DNA from: Paenibacillus sp. 481
GTDB lineage: Bacteria > Bacillota > Bacilli > Paenibacillales > Paenibacillaceae
Length of the DNA stretch: 64,000 bases
Assembly: GCF_021223605.1 (NCBI RefSeq)
Contig: NZ_CP075175.1
Location: 1,530,001-1,594,000, forward strand
Direction of reading: 5' to 3'
The first letter of the stretch is position 1; the number at the start of each line of letters is the position of its first letter. Below are positions 35,727-44,694 of this stretch, one piece after another. Position numbers and translations under genes: made by a program. Below the pieces are notes generated by a model. It saw only the letters and a program-made list of their open reading frames with translations, was not told the origin of the DNA and made no database searches.

Positions 35727-36584
35727 TTAGCGAATTTTTCGATACATTTTTTCGTTACGATCCATTTCTTCATACTGCGCTTTTCGTGGTGTAAAATGCA
35801 TGGATTCCTTGGACCCTAGTACAAGTATCCCTAATGGTGCCAAGCTTTCGTAGAACAGGTCATGAACACGATTGCGTAACGGCTCGTTAAAGTAAATCAT
35901 GACGTTGCGACATAAAATGACGTTGAATTCATTAAATGAGTGATCAGCCGCTAAGTTATGTTCAGCAAAAATAACGTTCTTACGTAAATCGGGATGAAAT
36001 TGCACCCCGTCTTGCGTAGCAACATAATATTCCGAGAAGGAACGCGTGCCGCCGGCTGCTAAGTAATTTGTCGTAAACAGCTTCATTTTCTCGAGTGAAT
36101 AAATGCCGTCCTTCGCTTGTTTGAGCACGCGGTCATTGATGTCCGTCGCATACAATCGCGTTTTCTCATATAGTCCTTCTTCTTGCAGCATGATCGCCAT
36201 CGAGTACACTTCTTCACCTGTGGAGCATCCTGCATGCCAAATACGAATGTATGGATAAGTTCGCAGTAGCGGAATCACTTCACTGCGAAACATCTTGAAC
36301 ATAGTCGGATCACGAAACATTTCCGTAACCGGAATCGAAAACGCATTAATAAGCCGTTGAAAACAGGCTCTATCATACAACACTTTGCCTTGTAGTTCGG
36401 ATATTGTAACTAGCTGCTCAGCATATACTTGATGCCACACTCTTCGCTTAAGCGAAGAGTAGGCATAGTCACGAAAATCGTATCCATATATACGATATAC
36501 CCCTTCTAGCAACAGTTCAATCTCGATCCGTTCACGATCGGTTTCTTGATATATTCGCTCATTGCTACTCATCGATACAACCAC
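35727..36584 (-). CDS. CheR-type methyltransferase (RsbM-like)
   Basis: 285 residues. A CheR N-terminal helical domain (about 20-85) precedes the SAM-binding domain with [15 protein letters not shown] (residues 116-130), [14 protein letters not shown] and [13 protein letters not shown]. It methylates Glu residues of a signalling protein. No chemoreceptor or CheB is nearby; instead it overlaps the large hybrid kinase by 16 bp. In B. cereus RsbM is a CheR-type enzyme that methylates hybrid kinase RsbK and tunes the SigB response, and the same role is inferred here. The frame opens with GTG; an ATG at 36572 may be the true start. Confidence 0.88.
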   Translation of the reverse strand: MVVSMSSNERIYQETDRERIEIELLLEGVYRIYGYDFRDYAYSSLKRRVWHQVYAEQLVTISELQGKVLYDRACFQRLINAFSIPVTEMFRDPTMFKMFRSEVIPLLRTYPYIRIWHAGCSTGEEVYSMAIMLQEEGLYEKTRLYATDINDRVLKQAKDGIYSLEKMKLFTTNYLAAGGTRSFSEYYVATQDGVQFHPDLRKNVIFAEHNLAADHSFNEFNVILCRNVMIYFNEPLRNRVHDLFYESLAPLGILVLGSKESMHFTPRKAQYEEMDRNEKMYRKIR

Positions 36585-39500
36585 ACTCTCATCAAGGACA
36601 GCAGTTGCTCGGTTTCAAACGGCTTGCTTACATAGTCCGATGCGCCAGCTTCAATGCACTTATCACGGTCTTCCTTCATTGCCTTGGCGGTTAAAGCGAT
36701 AATCGGGAGCGTGGCCATGTTCGGGGCGCTGCTACTGCGAATACGGCGCATGGCCTCATAGCCATCCATCTCTGGCATCATCATATCCATCAGGATGAGA
36801 TCATAGTGCTGCTCCTGCTCCAGCAATTGTAGCGCCTCCGCCCCATTTTCTGCGTAAGTGACATTCATATCATATTGTTCTAACACGCTGGAAAGCGTGT
36901 ATACGTTACGAACATCATCATCGACGAGTAAAATACGTTTGCCTGACAGGTGATCATCTTTGACGGCGATGTGGGGCTGCTCCTCTGCTGCACGTTCGGC
37001 TTTCATTTTGCTTAAAAGAAGCATCGTTTCTTGCAACAACCGCTCTGGCGACTTCACATCCTTAATGATGATACTTTGCACACGTTGGCGTAGCTCGGTC
37101 TCTTGTTTCGCATTTAGTACTCTACCTGTGTAAATAATGATCGGCATGGTCTGGTGCTGCTTGAGCTTGCTTATGTGCTCAAGCAGCTCGAATCCGCTCA
37201 TATCCGGCAAAGTCAGGTCAAGAACCATCCCGTCAAAGCACTGCTGTTCCAACTGAGCGAGTGCTTCGGTTCCAGTTGTAACAGCTGATACTTTCACGTT
37301 CACACCTTCGATGAGCGCCATTAACGATTTCAGCTGCGGCCCGTCGTCTTCCACGATTAGCAACTGCTTCCGTTCAAATGGCCAATGGCGTTGATACAGT
37401 TGTGATTGTGCGGCAGCTACTTCACGCTGCTGCGTTAGCTGTTGAGCCAGCTGTTCCATTTGCTGATTGCTTGATGCTGGCTTTTCCTTATGGTCATGCG
37501 TGTATGTTTGTCCGTACCCTAGCCCTTCTATTTGCACTTGCGCCTGTGGCTGCTCCTGTCCGAACGTGTAATTTTGCCCGAACCCTTGCTCCTGCACCTG
37601 CTCCGATCCATGTTCCAGAAAAGCAATTTTCGCAGATGCAGCAGATACTAAGGCTGCTGTCTCTGAAGCAGTTAATCCCGAAGCTATGGTGTCCATCACT
37701 GTTGCATCTAAAGCTGTCGAATGTATGGCACCAGACATCGCTTCTTTGCTAGGCGTTTCGGTATGCTGCGGAATGATAAACGTGAACGTACTGCCCACGT
37801 TTTCTTCGCTGCGCACGAGTAGGGCACCACCCAAGATGCGAGCTAGCTCACGGCTAATGGATAAGCCTAGGCCTGCTCCACCGTATTTGCGGCTTGTGGT
37901 GCCGTCCAACTGCTGAAACGCCTCAAAGATTAACTCCTGTTTATCGTCAGGGATGCCGATTCCTGTATCCGCAACGCGCAGGGCAATGTAGTTTCGTCCT
38001 GTGCTAAGCATAAATAAAGGTAGCTCATCCGTTTGCGCCGTTTCTACACGCAGCTCAACGTGCCCGCTGCTTGTGAATTTGAACGCGTTGGATAGCAAGT
38101 TGCGGACGACTTGTTTGACACGGTAGCCATCTATATACATATACGATGGCAAACCGTCTTCAATATGGACGTCAAACGACAATCCTTTTTGCGACGCGAT
38201 CTGGGCGAAGCTATCCCTCATAAAAGAAGTGAACTCGCTCAGATGAAGCTGTTCCTCGTTTAAGCGCATTTTGCCTGCATCCATCTGGGACAAGTCCAAC
38301 ACTTCATCAATCATTTTCAGCAAATCGGTGCCCGACATGTGAATCGTACGCGCGTATTCCATTTGCTTCGGCAGCAAGTTGTCTTCCTTGTTCTCGGCAA
38401 GGAGCTGTGACAAGACGAGCAAGCTGTTCAACGGAGTACGTAGCTCATGAGACATATTCGCCAAAAACTCCGACTTATACTTAGAGGCAAGTGCCAATTG
38501 CAACGCTTGGCGCTCCAACTCCGTACGCGTACGCTCTAGCTCATCGTTTTTATCATTTGACGCCGACATTTGCTCTTCCAACGCCCGTGTTTTGGCGATA
38601 AGTTCGGTATTGTAATGCTCTAGCTCTTCCTGCTGACGCTGCAACGTTTCTTCGGAATGCTTGAGTCTATCGGTTTGCAATTCTAAATGCTCGTTTGAGC
38701 GGCGCAGTTCTTCTTGCTGCGACAATAATTCTTCAGACTGACATTGCAGCTCTTCTGTTAGTGCCTGTGAATCTCTTAGCAAATCTTCGATACGCAAACG
38801 TTCTGAAATCGTATGCACGATCACACCCAAACTTAACATAAGCTGCTCCAGCAGACGCATTGGGACTTCGCCAAGCGGCTTGATGCTCGCCAATTCAAGC
38901 ACACCGATTACCCGCTTCTCAAATGTAACGGGGTACAATACAAGCTGAACGGGTTGTGAATGACACAACCCGGAATCAATTCGAAGCGAGCTATCGTTCA
39001 GCTCATCGATAATGATCGGACGTGCGTCGGCCGCACATTGACCGACTAGCCCTTCTCCGACGGCAAAAGAACGCTCGGCTGCCAAGAGATCCGTACCTGC
39101 GTATGTTCCGAACAAATGAAACAGGTTCGGATTTTTCAAATCATCGCGTAAATAGAGGGCTCCATATTGAGCGCCTAAGATCGGCACAAATTCGCTCACA
39201 AACATTTGACCGACTTGCTGCAAGTTCGTAATGTCCGTAAGCAGCTCTGTCATTTTAGCTGTGCTGCTGTTAATCCAAGCTTGCTCTTTCTGCGTGCGGG
39301 CGTATTGCTGTTCCGCCCTTTTGCGCTGCTCAATATCTTCAGCCATCGTCTTAAACACTTCGATAACTTCGCCAATTTCATCACGTGCATATGGCTGAAT
39401 GCTGCGGACTCTGCGCAGGCGGCCACGCGCCAAGCTCTGAATCATGAGTGACATTTTGTTCAGGTTCCGTGTCACACTCGGGATCACCCAGAGCATAACG

Positions 39501-40096
39501 CCAATCGCCACAACGAAACCAGCAATCATAACCGTAATCGTCATTGTAACGGCTTCTGCGTATGCCTTATTCGACTGTTGGAGCTGGTTGTCCATAATGA
39601 GCTCATGGTGGGAAGCAAGGCTCCGTGTGCTTTCGAGTACTTCTTTTTGCCTGTCCAGACCGATTGAATTGCGCAGTTTGTTCGCTTGTTCGGTCTGGCT
39701 CTGCTTCGCAAGTCGTATCGCTTCTTGTATAAACTGATCGTATGTCGTCCAAGCACGTTGCACCCGTTCTACAAGCTGTCTTTCTTGTGGCGTTTGGATA
39801 CCACTTTCCAGCAAATCGAGTGAACTAACAATCCGTTCTTTGTATACGCGAATCGTTTCAACCGTACTGTCCTGCACATGCGTCTCATTCAGCAGCTCAT
39901 TGACGAGCTCTCGTGCGATACTATTCGCATCGTCTCGTGCTATCAGCGCATATTTGACCATATTGTAGCGTTCATAATAGAACGTATCTAATTCACTTTT
40001 CAAATTGCTAATTCGAGAATACGACATCCAGCCAAGTGATGATAAAATGACAAGAAAGCTCGTAAAGCCGATCACAAGCTTCGTACGCAAATTCAA
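36569..40096 (-). CDS. membrane hybrid histidine kinase (RsbK-like)
   Basis: 1175 residues. Order: TM1 (7-24), extracytoplasmic four-helix/CHASE3-like domain (25-180), TM2 (183-206), HAMP (207-258), GAF (about 285-430), long coiled coil (435-540), HisKA with H550 (FLANMSHELRTPLNS), HATPase (LLSNAFKF, DTGIGIP at 710-716, GGAGLGL at 739-745), a Gln/Ala-rich linker (780-890), receiver 1 (D960 in DGMVLDL) and receiver 2 (D1104 in LILMDMMMPEMDG). This is the architecture of RsbK-type multisensor kinases that switch on SigB through a REC-PP2C phosphatase. The coiled coil with many Glu/Gln residues is a plausible methylation site for the CheR-type protein encoded next to it. Confidence 0.88.
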   Translation of the reverse strand: MNLRTKLVIGFTSFLVILSSLGWMSYSRISNLKSELDTFYYERYNMVKYALIARDDANSIARELVNELLNETHVQDSTVETIRVYKERIVSSLDLLESGIQTPQERQLVERVQRAWTTYDQFIQEAIRLAKQSQTEQANKLRNSIGLDRQKEVLESTRSLASHHELIMDNQLQQSNKAYAEAVTMTITVMIAGFVVAIGVMLWVIPSVTRNLNKMSLMIQSLARGRLRRVRSIQPYARDEIGEVIEVFKTMAEDIEQRKRAEQQYARTQKEQAWINSSTAKMTELLTDITNLQQVGQMFVSEFVPILGAQYGALYLRDDLKNPNLFHLFGTYAGTDLLAAERSFAVGEGLVGQCAADARPIIIDELNDSSLRIDSGLCHSQPVQLVLYPVTFEKRVIGVLELASIKPLGEVPMRLLEQLMLSLGVIVHTISERLRIEDLLRDSQALTEELQCQSEELLSQQEELRRSNEHLELQTDRLKHSEETLQRQQEELEHYNTELIAKTRALEEQMSASNDKNDELERTRTELERQALQLALASKYKSEFLANMSHELRTPLNSLLVLSQLLAENKEDNLLPKQMEYARTIHMSGTDLLKMIDEVLDLSQMDAGKMRLNEEQLHLSEFTSFMRDSFAQIASQKGLSFDVHIEDGLPSYMYIDGYRVKQVVRNLLSNAFKFTSSGHVELRVETAQTDELPLFMLSTGRNYIALRVADTGIGIPDDKQELIFEAFQQLDGTTSRKYGGAGLGLSISRELARILGGALLVRSEENVGSTFTFIIPQHTETPSKEAMSGAIHSTALDATVMDTIASGLTASETAALVSAASAKIAFLEHGSEQVQEQGFGQNYTFGQEQPQAQVQIEGLGYGQTYTHDHKEKPASSNQQMEQLAQQLTQQREVAAAQSQLYQRHWPFERKQLLIVEDDGPQLKSLMALIEGVNVKVSAVTTGTEALAQLEQQCFDGMVLDLTLPDMSGFELLEHISKLKQHQTMPIIIYTGRVLNAKQETELRQRVQSIIIKDVKSPERLLQETMLLLSKMKAERAAEEQPHIAVKDDHLSGKRILLVDDDVRNVYTLSSVLEQYDMNVTYAENGAEALQLLEQEQHYDLILMDMMMPEMDGYEAMRRIRSSSAPNMATLPIIALTAKAMKEDRDKCIEAGASDYVSKPFETEQLLSLMRVWLYR

Positions 40097-40126
40097 GGCT
40101 TGTCCCCCCCTTCCTTTGTTCCAAGT

Positions 40127-41293
40127 CTACTCACCATTTGAATCCGCTGTGCTATTCATATCAATCCAGATGATACATTTATCATCTTCACGCGTTTCTT
40201 CGTCTGCTATTTTAAATAGCTCTTTCCAAGCAGGTGCAGCTAGCGATTGCTCGGATTGAAGCAAATGGACGATATAATCTTTTGCTTCGTCAATATCTTC
40301 ACTGCATGATTCCAGTAAACCATCTGTAAACAGCACCATTTTCGCATTTGGCGTCATTGAAATTATCCGCGCCTCAATGTCTAGTTCTGAAAACATGCCG
40401 ACCGGATACCCCGTCGAATCCAACGTCACGATGCTGCCATCTTCCATATGGACGATGCCTGGTGGATGGCCCGCATTGGCATAATGGATCGTATGAGCGC
40501 GGGTATCTACAATCGCGTAAAGAGCTGTCATGTAATACAGCATCAAATTCCCGTTCATATGCAGCTGATTGAACTTCGTGTTTAACAGGCGCAGCAGTTC
40601 ATCAGGCTCTTTTTTCTGCACAACGGTATCGCGCAGCACGGAAGCGATAAACATGCATAGCAGCGCAGAGGAAACGCCATGTCCCATCATATCGATAATG
40701 ATGATACCGTATCGCCCCTCCCCTAACGGAAACCATGCGTATAAATCCCCCGCCAATTCATCCGACGGTTGATACAAGGCATGAATGTTAATCCGCTCGT
40801 CCTGATACGGTTCCGTCAGTACGGAGGACTGTACTTTTCCAGCCAATCTTAACTCTTCACGAATAAGCCGATCACGTTCTTTGTGCCAATCTTTCTCCTG
40901 CTTCAAGCGCAGCGCCACCCGAATCCGCGCCATTAACTCAATTTTATTGATTGGCTTCGTCACATAGTCAACAGCACCCGCATCCAGCGCCTGCGCTAAC
41001 AGATGGGAATCTCCCACCGCGGTTACCATAATGATCGGGATATCTTTTAACTCCGCATATTGCTGCACGGTGCGACACGCCTCAAGACCATCGATTTCGG
41101 GCATCATCATATCTAACAAAATAATGTCTATTTCAGGAACGGCCAATGGGCCAGTCGGTTCTTCCATACCTAATATGCGATACATTTCGCGAGCAGACGA
41201 AGCTGTTGAAATGCCTGTGTATCCAGCCTTGCGTAAAATTTCACGAACGAGCATGACGTTGGTTGGGTTATCATCGACAATAAGTACGTTCAT
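40127..41293 (-). CDS. REC-PP2C serine phosphatase (RsbY-like)
   Basis: 388 residues. An N-terminal receiver (D61 in IILLDMMMPEIDG, Lys in YVTKPI) is joined through a short helix to a SpoIIE/RsbU-type PP2C phosphatase domain with metal-binding Asp residues in DELAGDLYAWF, IIIDMMGHGVSSAL and FTDGLLES. It should dephosphorylate RsbV when its receiver is phosphorylated, releasing SigB. It is the first gene of the operon, 30 bp before the hybrid kinase, which is the likely phosphodonor. This matches B. cereus RsbY with RsbK. The ribosome binding site is GAGGAGGAG. Confidence 0.9.
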   Translation of the reverse strand: MNVLIVDDNPTNVMLVREILRKAGYTGISTASSAREMYRILGMEEPTGPLAVPEIDIILLDMMMPEIDGLEACRTVQQYAELKDIPIIMVTAVGDSHLLAQALDAGAVDYVTKPINKIELMARIRVALRLKQEKDWHKERDRLIREELRLAGKVQSSVLTEPYQDERINIHALYQPSDELAGDLYAWFPLGEGRYGIIIIDMMGHGVSSALLCMFIASVLRDTVVQKKEPDELLRLLNTKFNQLHMNGNLMLYYMTALYAIVDTRAHTIHYANAGHPPGIVHMEDGSIVTLDSTGYPVGMFSELDIEARIISMTPNAKMVLFTDGLLESCSEDIDEAKDYIVHLLQSEQSLAAPAWKELFKIADEETREDDKCIIWIDMNSTADSNGE

Positions 41294-41693
41294 CAGCTGC
41301 TCCTCCTCTTATGTACGACACAAGCCAAACTATACCGCTACTCTAACTATACCGAAAATGAACATGCTTCGACATATTTTTTTGTAAAAACATTCCTTTA
41401 AAGCCCTATCATTCATTCGTTCGCTTCTGGACTAAAAAGTGTTGTAGTATACAAGCAGAAAACGGCTACGCCATCCATTGCTTATGGACAGCAGCCGTTT
41501 TGGGTGCGCAACATGATTTATAATATTCTCTTTTAGCGTTAGTTGGTTGTTGCCTCGTAGAAATGGTTGCCCATTTCGCGTAGTTACAGTTATTGTTGCA
41601 ATCATTATGATTTACCCTAAATGATTGCGGTTGAAACGTCAACGTCATGCTGGTTCGTGTGGATGTGAATGGAGCTTACTTTCTCACCCAGTT
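41294..41693. other. intergenic stretch upstream of the SigB operon
   Basis: About 400 bp between the RsbY-like gene and the SUKH-type gene. A hairpin AAAACGGCT (41459-41467) / AGCCGTTTT (41493-41501) looks like a terminator for the SUKH gene on the minus strand. A 60-codon ORF rich in Asn and Cys (41466-41648) overlaps it and is not convincing. No clear SigB-type promoter was found in front of the RsbY-like gene. Confidence 0.5.
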
Positions 41694-42215
41694 TCATAAT
41701 CCGGTTTCATAGTCTTCGATTAGATGTGACCAATATCCTTCAACGTCTTTCATCGCTTCGGGATCAATTTGTTCAAATAACCCACGTAGCTCAATCGCAT
41801 ATTTATATGAATTAAATTCACCTTCTTTTCTCATTTTCGTGGCCACTTCATTTTTAATTAAATCGAACAAAAAAAATGTTCTCAAGTTTTTATTAAACAT
41901 ATAAATTTGGGGGGCATGAAGGGAAGAAGTAGTGAAAAAACCATCGCTACCTTCTTTTAAGTACAAATCTTTTGATTTACGCCCACCGTAATCTGCATAA
42001 TGACCGATAATAATAAATCGTTCACCTTCAATAAATGTTTTTTGAAAAGCATTTTCGTCATAGAATACAAAATTATCATATTTCTCTGGCACTCCAATAC
42101 TAACCATAAAATCAGCATTTTCATGACTAATACCAAGTTCAATCAATTCAAAGTAATTATAGTCTCGTAATTTAGTATCATAATAACCGAGGATCTCATG
42201 GATATCAAATTCCAT
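41694..42215 (-). CDS. SUKH-type immunity protein
   Basis: 173 residues, AT-rich coding DNA. It has the SUKH layout: an early ISHENADFMVSIGVPEKYDNF block (the G(I/V)P motif), a central FIIIGHYADYGGRK turn and a C-terminal FEQIDPEAM..GYWSHLIED helix. SUKH-4 is the best guess. SUKH proteins neutralise nuclease and deaminase toxins of polymorphic toxin systems. No intact toxin lies directly upstream, only a broken remnant (42229-42370), so this is an orphan immunity gene. The start has a GGAGTGAGAG ribosome binding site. Confidence 0.7.
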   Translation of the reverse strand: MEFDIHEILGYYDTKLRDYNYFELIELGISHENADFMVSIGVPEKYDNFVFYDENAFQKTFIEGERFIIIGHYADYGGRKSKDLYLKEGSDGFFTTSSLHAPQIYMFNKNLRTFFLFDLIKNEVATKMRKEGEFNSYKYAIELRGLFEQIDPEAMKDVEGYWSHLIEDYETGL

Positions 42216-42228
42216 ACTCTCACTCCTT

Positions 42229-42370
42229 TAATATTTCAGCTCTTTAGCTAATTCAGCATTTCCTCGATCTCTTGAAATCTTACCTCTTTGTACTCTCAAA
42301 AACCTTCAGAGCACGAGCGTCATCTATTTCAATCTCTGCCACTACAAGATTTTTTAAGCCTTATGTAGTG
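42229..42370 (-). pseudogene. remnant of a toxin C-terminus
   Basis: Two overlapping frames on the minus strand give fragments: one ending ARALKVFESTKR-stop and, one frame away, LRVQRGKISRDRGNAELAK.. to a stop at 42229, directly before the ribosome binding site of the SUKH gene. Together they read as one short tail broken by a frameshift in GGTTTTTGAG. Position before an immunity gene suggests a degraded toxin end. The family is not recognised. Confidence 0.45.
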
Positions 42371-42392
42371 TAGTACTTATGAAAAACAAATA

Positions 42393-42455
42393 AGCCCATA
42401 ACCGTATTTGGAAGCAAATTATTTGTCCAATTTATAAGGGAATGGGCTCTTTTTG
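42393..42455. terminator. terminator-like hairpin
   Basis: AGCCCAT (42393-42399) pairs with ATGGGCT (42442-42448), followed by CTTTTT on the plus strand and preceded by T-rich sequence in the minus direction. It lies between two broken gene remnants. Confidence 0.5.
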
Positions 42456-42487
42456 ATCCTAAATAAGGCAGTGTAGGTTCTTATCAT

Positions 42488-42821
42488 TTATAGAACATCA
42501 TCGTCTGCTAATTTATCAGCCTGAAGTTCGAAATCTTCTAAATTAGCCGGGATCTTTAATCTTACTTTATCGCTTTCTAAAGTCACTCCCATTTTACTAG
42601 CATGTTTGCCCTTGAGTTAAGTGTGGAATATTAAATGCCGAAGTATTCGGTAACAGTTCTGCTAAAGCCGTGGCGGCTTTTGTAGCAGCTGATTTTGCTC
42701 CAATCGCTATTAGAGTTCGCCTAAGTTTATCCTGAGTTTCCTTTTCCATTTCTTGTGCGGCAAGATATTTCAGTGCCAACTTAAGTCCTAGTTGGCGTCT
42801 ATCGTACCCGTTAAATCCCAT
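42488..42821 (-). pseudogene. broken hypothetical gene with one frameshift
   Basis: The minus strand encodes 74 residues from an ATG at 42821 (MGFNGYDRRQLGLKL...) to a stop at 42597. A second frame then continues as KHASKMGVTLESDK... to a stop at 42488. Read through, it would be about 110 residues, helical then beta. The start LGMG resembles the EGMG junction of the toxin tips in this region, but the match is short. No family recognised. It could be part of a decayed toxin cassette. Confidence 0.4.
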
Positions 42822-42850
42822 TCCGAGTAATGATGATTATTATGGCCCTG

Positions 42851-43306
42851 TTAGAGCCTCGTGAACGTGATGTAATCGACTTGGGCAGGCTCTGCCGATT
42901 CGATCCGAAGTGCTCGGTTGATCTGTCCCCGGTGATATTGCCCATGTAAGAGGACCTGCAACAGGATGTCCCGGACGGACGTTCGGAATGGAACCCCGCT
43001 CTGGCTCGCATAATCGATCATTTCGTCCAACTCGGATTCCTCTAGCCCTTCAATATAGACGCGATATTGCTCAGCGTTTTCTTCGAACATGGTCCGAATC
43101 GCCGTCAGGTCTTCCGCTTCCTCCCACAACGAATATTGCGCGCTGCCCTTGCCCTGCAATCGGGACAGCCAGACTCGTTCCGCGACCGCGACGTGCCGAA
43201 CCAGCTTCAAAAGCTCCTTGTTCTTCGTCTCACTCTCCTCGAGCGCGTCCAAAATGCGTCCGTCCGCCCAGTACAGGTGGCCCATCATGCACTTTATCGT
43301 CTTCAT
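42851..43306 (-). CDS. DinB-family protein
   Basis: 151 residues, a four-helix-bundle DinB-like protein. Metal-binding histidines are visible in MMGHLYWAD (first helix), VRHVAVAERVWL and LLHGQYHRGQINRAL. The DinB family contains thiol-dependent S-transferases (e.g. bacillithiol transferases) and proteins of unknown role; the substrate here cannot be named. The coding DNA is distinctly more GC-rich than both neighbours, hinting at a different origin. The stop is followed within 30 bp by a decayed gene. Confidence 0.8.
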   Translation of the reverse strand: MKTIKCMMGHLYWADGRILDALEESETKNKELLKLVRHVAVAERVWLSRLQGKGSAQYSLWEEAEDLTAIRTMFEENAEQYRVYIEGLEESELDEMIDYASQSGVPFRTSVRDILLQVLLHGQYHRGQINRALRIESAEPAQVDYITFTRL

Positions 43307-43362
43307 TACGGTTTCCCCCTCTTCGTCTCATCGATTACTTGAACCTACTGTTATCCGTTAGC

Positions 43363-43735
43363 TTAATCATTTGAATGAACTAAAACAACCATTTTCGGGT
43401 AAATTCCTTGTTGCTGTAACACTTCCGAGGAGAAACGTGCATTTTCAAAGGTATTAGTTGCTTTCTCTTCTTTAAGTAATGATTCTGAAGGTACTCCTAA
43501 CGCTACCCGACATTTTTAAGAAACTCCCATTCGGTTCTTTCTACATGAGGGATCGTACCACCAGAAGGTAGAATAAATTGAGTGATGCCGTTATGGTACA
43601 ATGTTGCGGCTCTTTCCATATATTCGAGGAGGACTTGCTTCTGGAGTTAATATAATGTCTGACTGCTTGATTAACCCTCTACTTCTCCGTATGTCATGAG
43701 CTATATTAATGACTAGGAAGCCTTTATATTCTCAA
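43363..43735 (-). pseudogene. ydcF-like (DUF218) pseudogene
   Basis: Three frames on the minus strand each hold parts of a YdcF/SanA-type DUF218 protein: INIAHDIRRSRGLIKQSDII..PEASPPRIY, then RAATLYHNGITQFILPSGG..PHVERTEWEFLKNVG, then VALGVPSESLLKEEKATNTF.ENARFSSEVL to a stop at 43363. The characteristic LPSGG..HVERTE and ATNTFENA blocks are clear. At least two frameshifts and a missing C-terminal third make it non-functional. Confidence 0.75.
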
Positions 43736-44160
43736 AAATTCCTCCTCGTCTTACTTTTGAGTTGCGGAATTATCCCTTCACTTTTCCTATTGAGGCGTCC
43801 CATTCTTCGATTGAGGAAGATTTTGAAAAATCCGTGAAAAAACGAATATAACAGAAACAGGGCAATCATGGTGGTATCTAACTATAATCGACCTGTTTCT
43901 TTTGTATTATTATGTTAAATAGTGTATAAAATTCAAGCTTCATGTGCGTACAACCAAAATGACGAAATCTTTATACGGATATTACTTGGGTTAAGTATGT
44001 CGTTTCTGGAATGATGAGTTCGTTCGGCACTGGGTCGGGTCTGCTTCATCAACTCCCGTCATCTATATCAGAGAAAAAAGGCCACAACACGGGCGGTTAG
44101 CTCGCATTGTGGCGTGGTTAATAAGATTATTGATAGGACTCAAGAAATTTGGAAAAACCT
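43736..44160. other. intergenic stretch with terminators
   Basis: No gene is supported in these 425 bp. GAAACAGG/CCTGTTTC near 43855-43910 forms a terminator-like hairpin for the plus strand. GCCACAA (44081-44087) pairs with TTGTGGC (44107-44113) and is followed by CTTTTTTCT on the minus strand, terminating the toxin/immunity pair at 44161-45394. Confidence 0.6.
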
Positions 44161-44694
44161 TCACTTTTCTTCTTCACTATCTTTTAAAAAATCCTCCTCT
44201 TCATATGGATAATTCAATAGTGCTAGATTTTCTTTTGCCAGATACCATGCCCGATAATCTAAATTACTATTAATAATTAAACGCCCTTTAATTCTTTTCA
44301 ATAGTGGATACGAGGTATGATCTTCAATAACCAAATCCAAATTGTTCATTCGCAATATTTTACCAATTAACTCCAACATTTTTAACCAACCAATATCAAA
44401 AGTGCTTGTTATAAATTGAATACTAATAAGAACATTTGTAGTCACACCATACGCTTCAAAATTCATTTCTCGAAAACGCTCCAAATATTCATCCTCACCA
44501 TCTAAATCAATACTCATTGAAAAATAAGTGCAACCAATACTCACTTCTCGATTATCAGACCTATCTCGCACTTCTGCCTCATCATCAATTAATTCTACAA
44601 ATAATACTTCACATATCATATCATAAAGCAACTTTCTCAAGGATTCTCTAGGTAAATCAAAACCAATAGATAGCCTAAAATCCATATTACTCAT
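44161..44694 (-). CDS. probable immunity protein of the CdiA-type tRNase tip
   Basis: 177 residues, acidic, soluble, AT-rich DNA. No confident family match; the layout of alternating strands and helices with a MDFRLSIGFDLPRE start is like small immunity proteins. Its ATG at 44694 overlaps the end of the tRNase-tip gene by 8 bp, and its ribosome binding site (GGAGGT) lies inside that gene. Such coupling is standard for toxin/immunity pairs, and this is the basis for the call. A terminator follows. Confidence 0.6.
   Translation of the reverse strand: MSNMDFRLSIGFDLPRESLRKLLYDMICEVLFVELIDDEAEVRDRSDNREVSIGCTYFSMSIDLDGEDEYLERFREMNFEAYGVTTNVLISIQFITSTFDIGWLKMLELIGKILRMNNLDLVIEDHTSYPLLKRIKGRLIINSNLDYRAWYLAKENLALLNYPYEEEDFLKDSEEEK

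Noticed and set aside
41466-41648. 60-codon Asn/Cys-rich minus-strand frame
   Set aside because: Overlaps a terminator-like hairpin, has no ribosome binding site and no recognised family.
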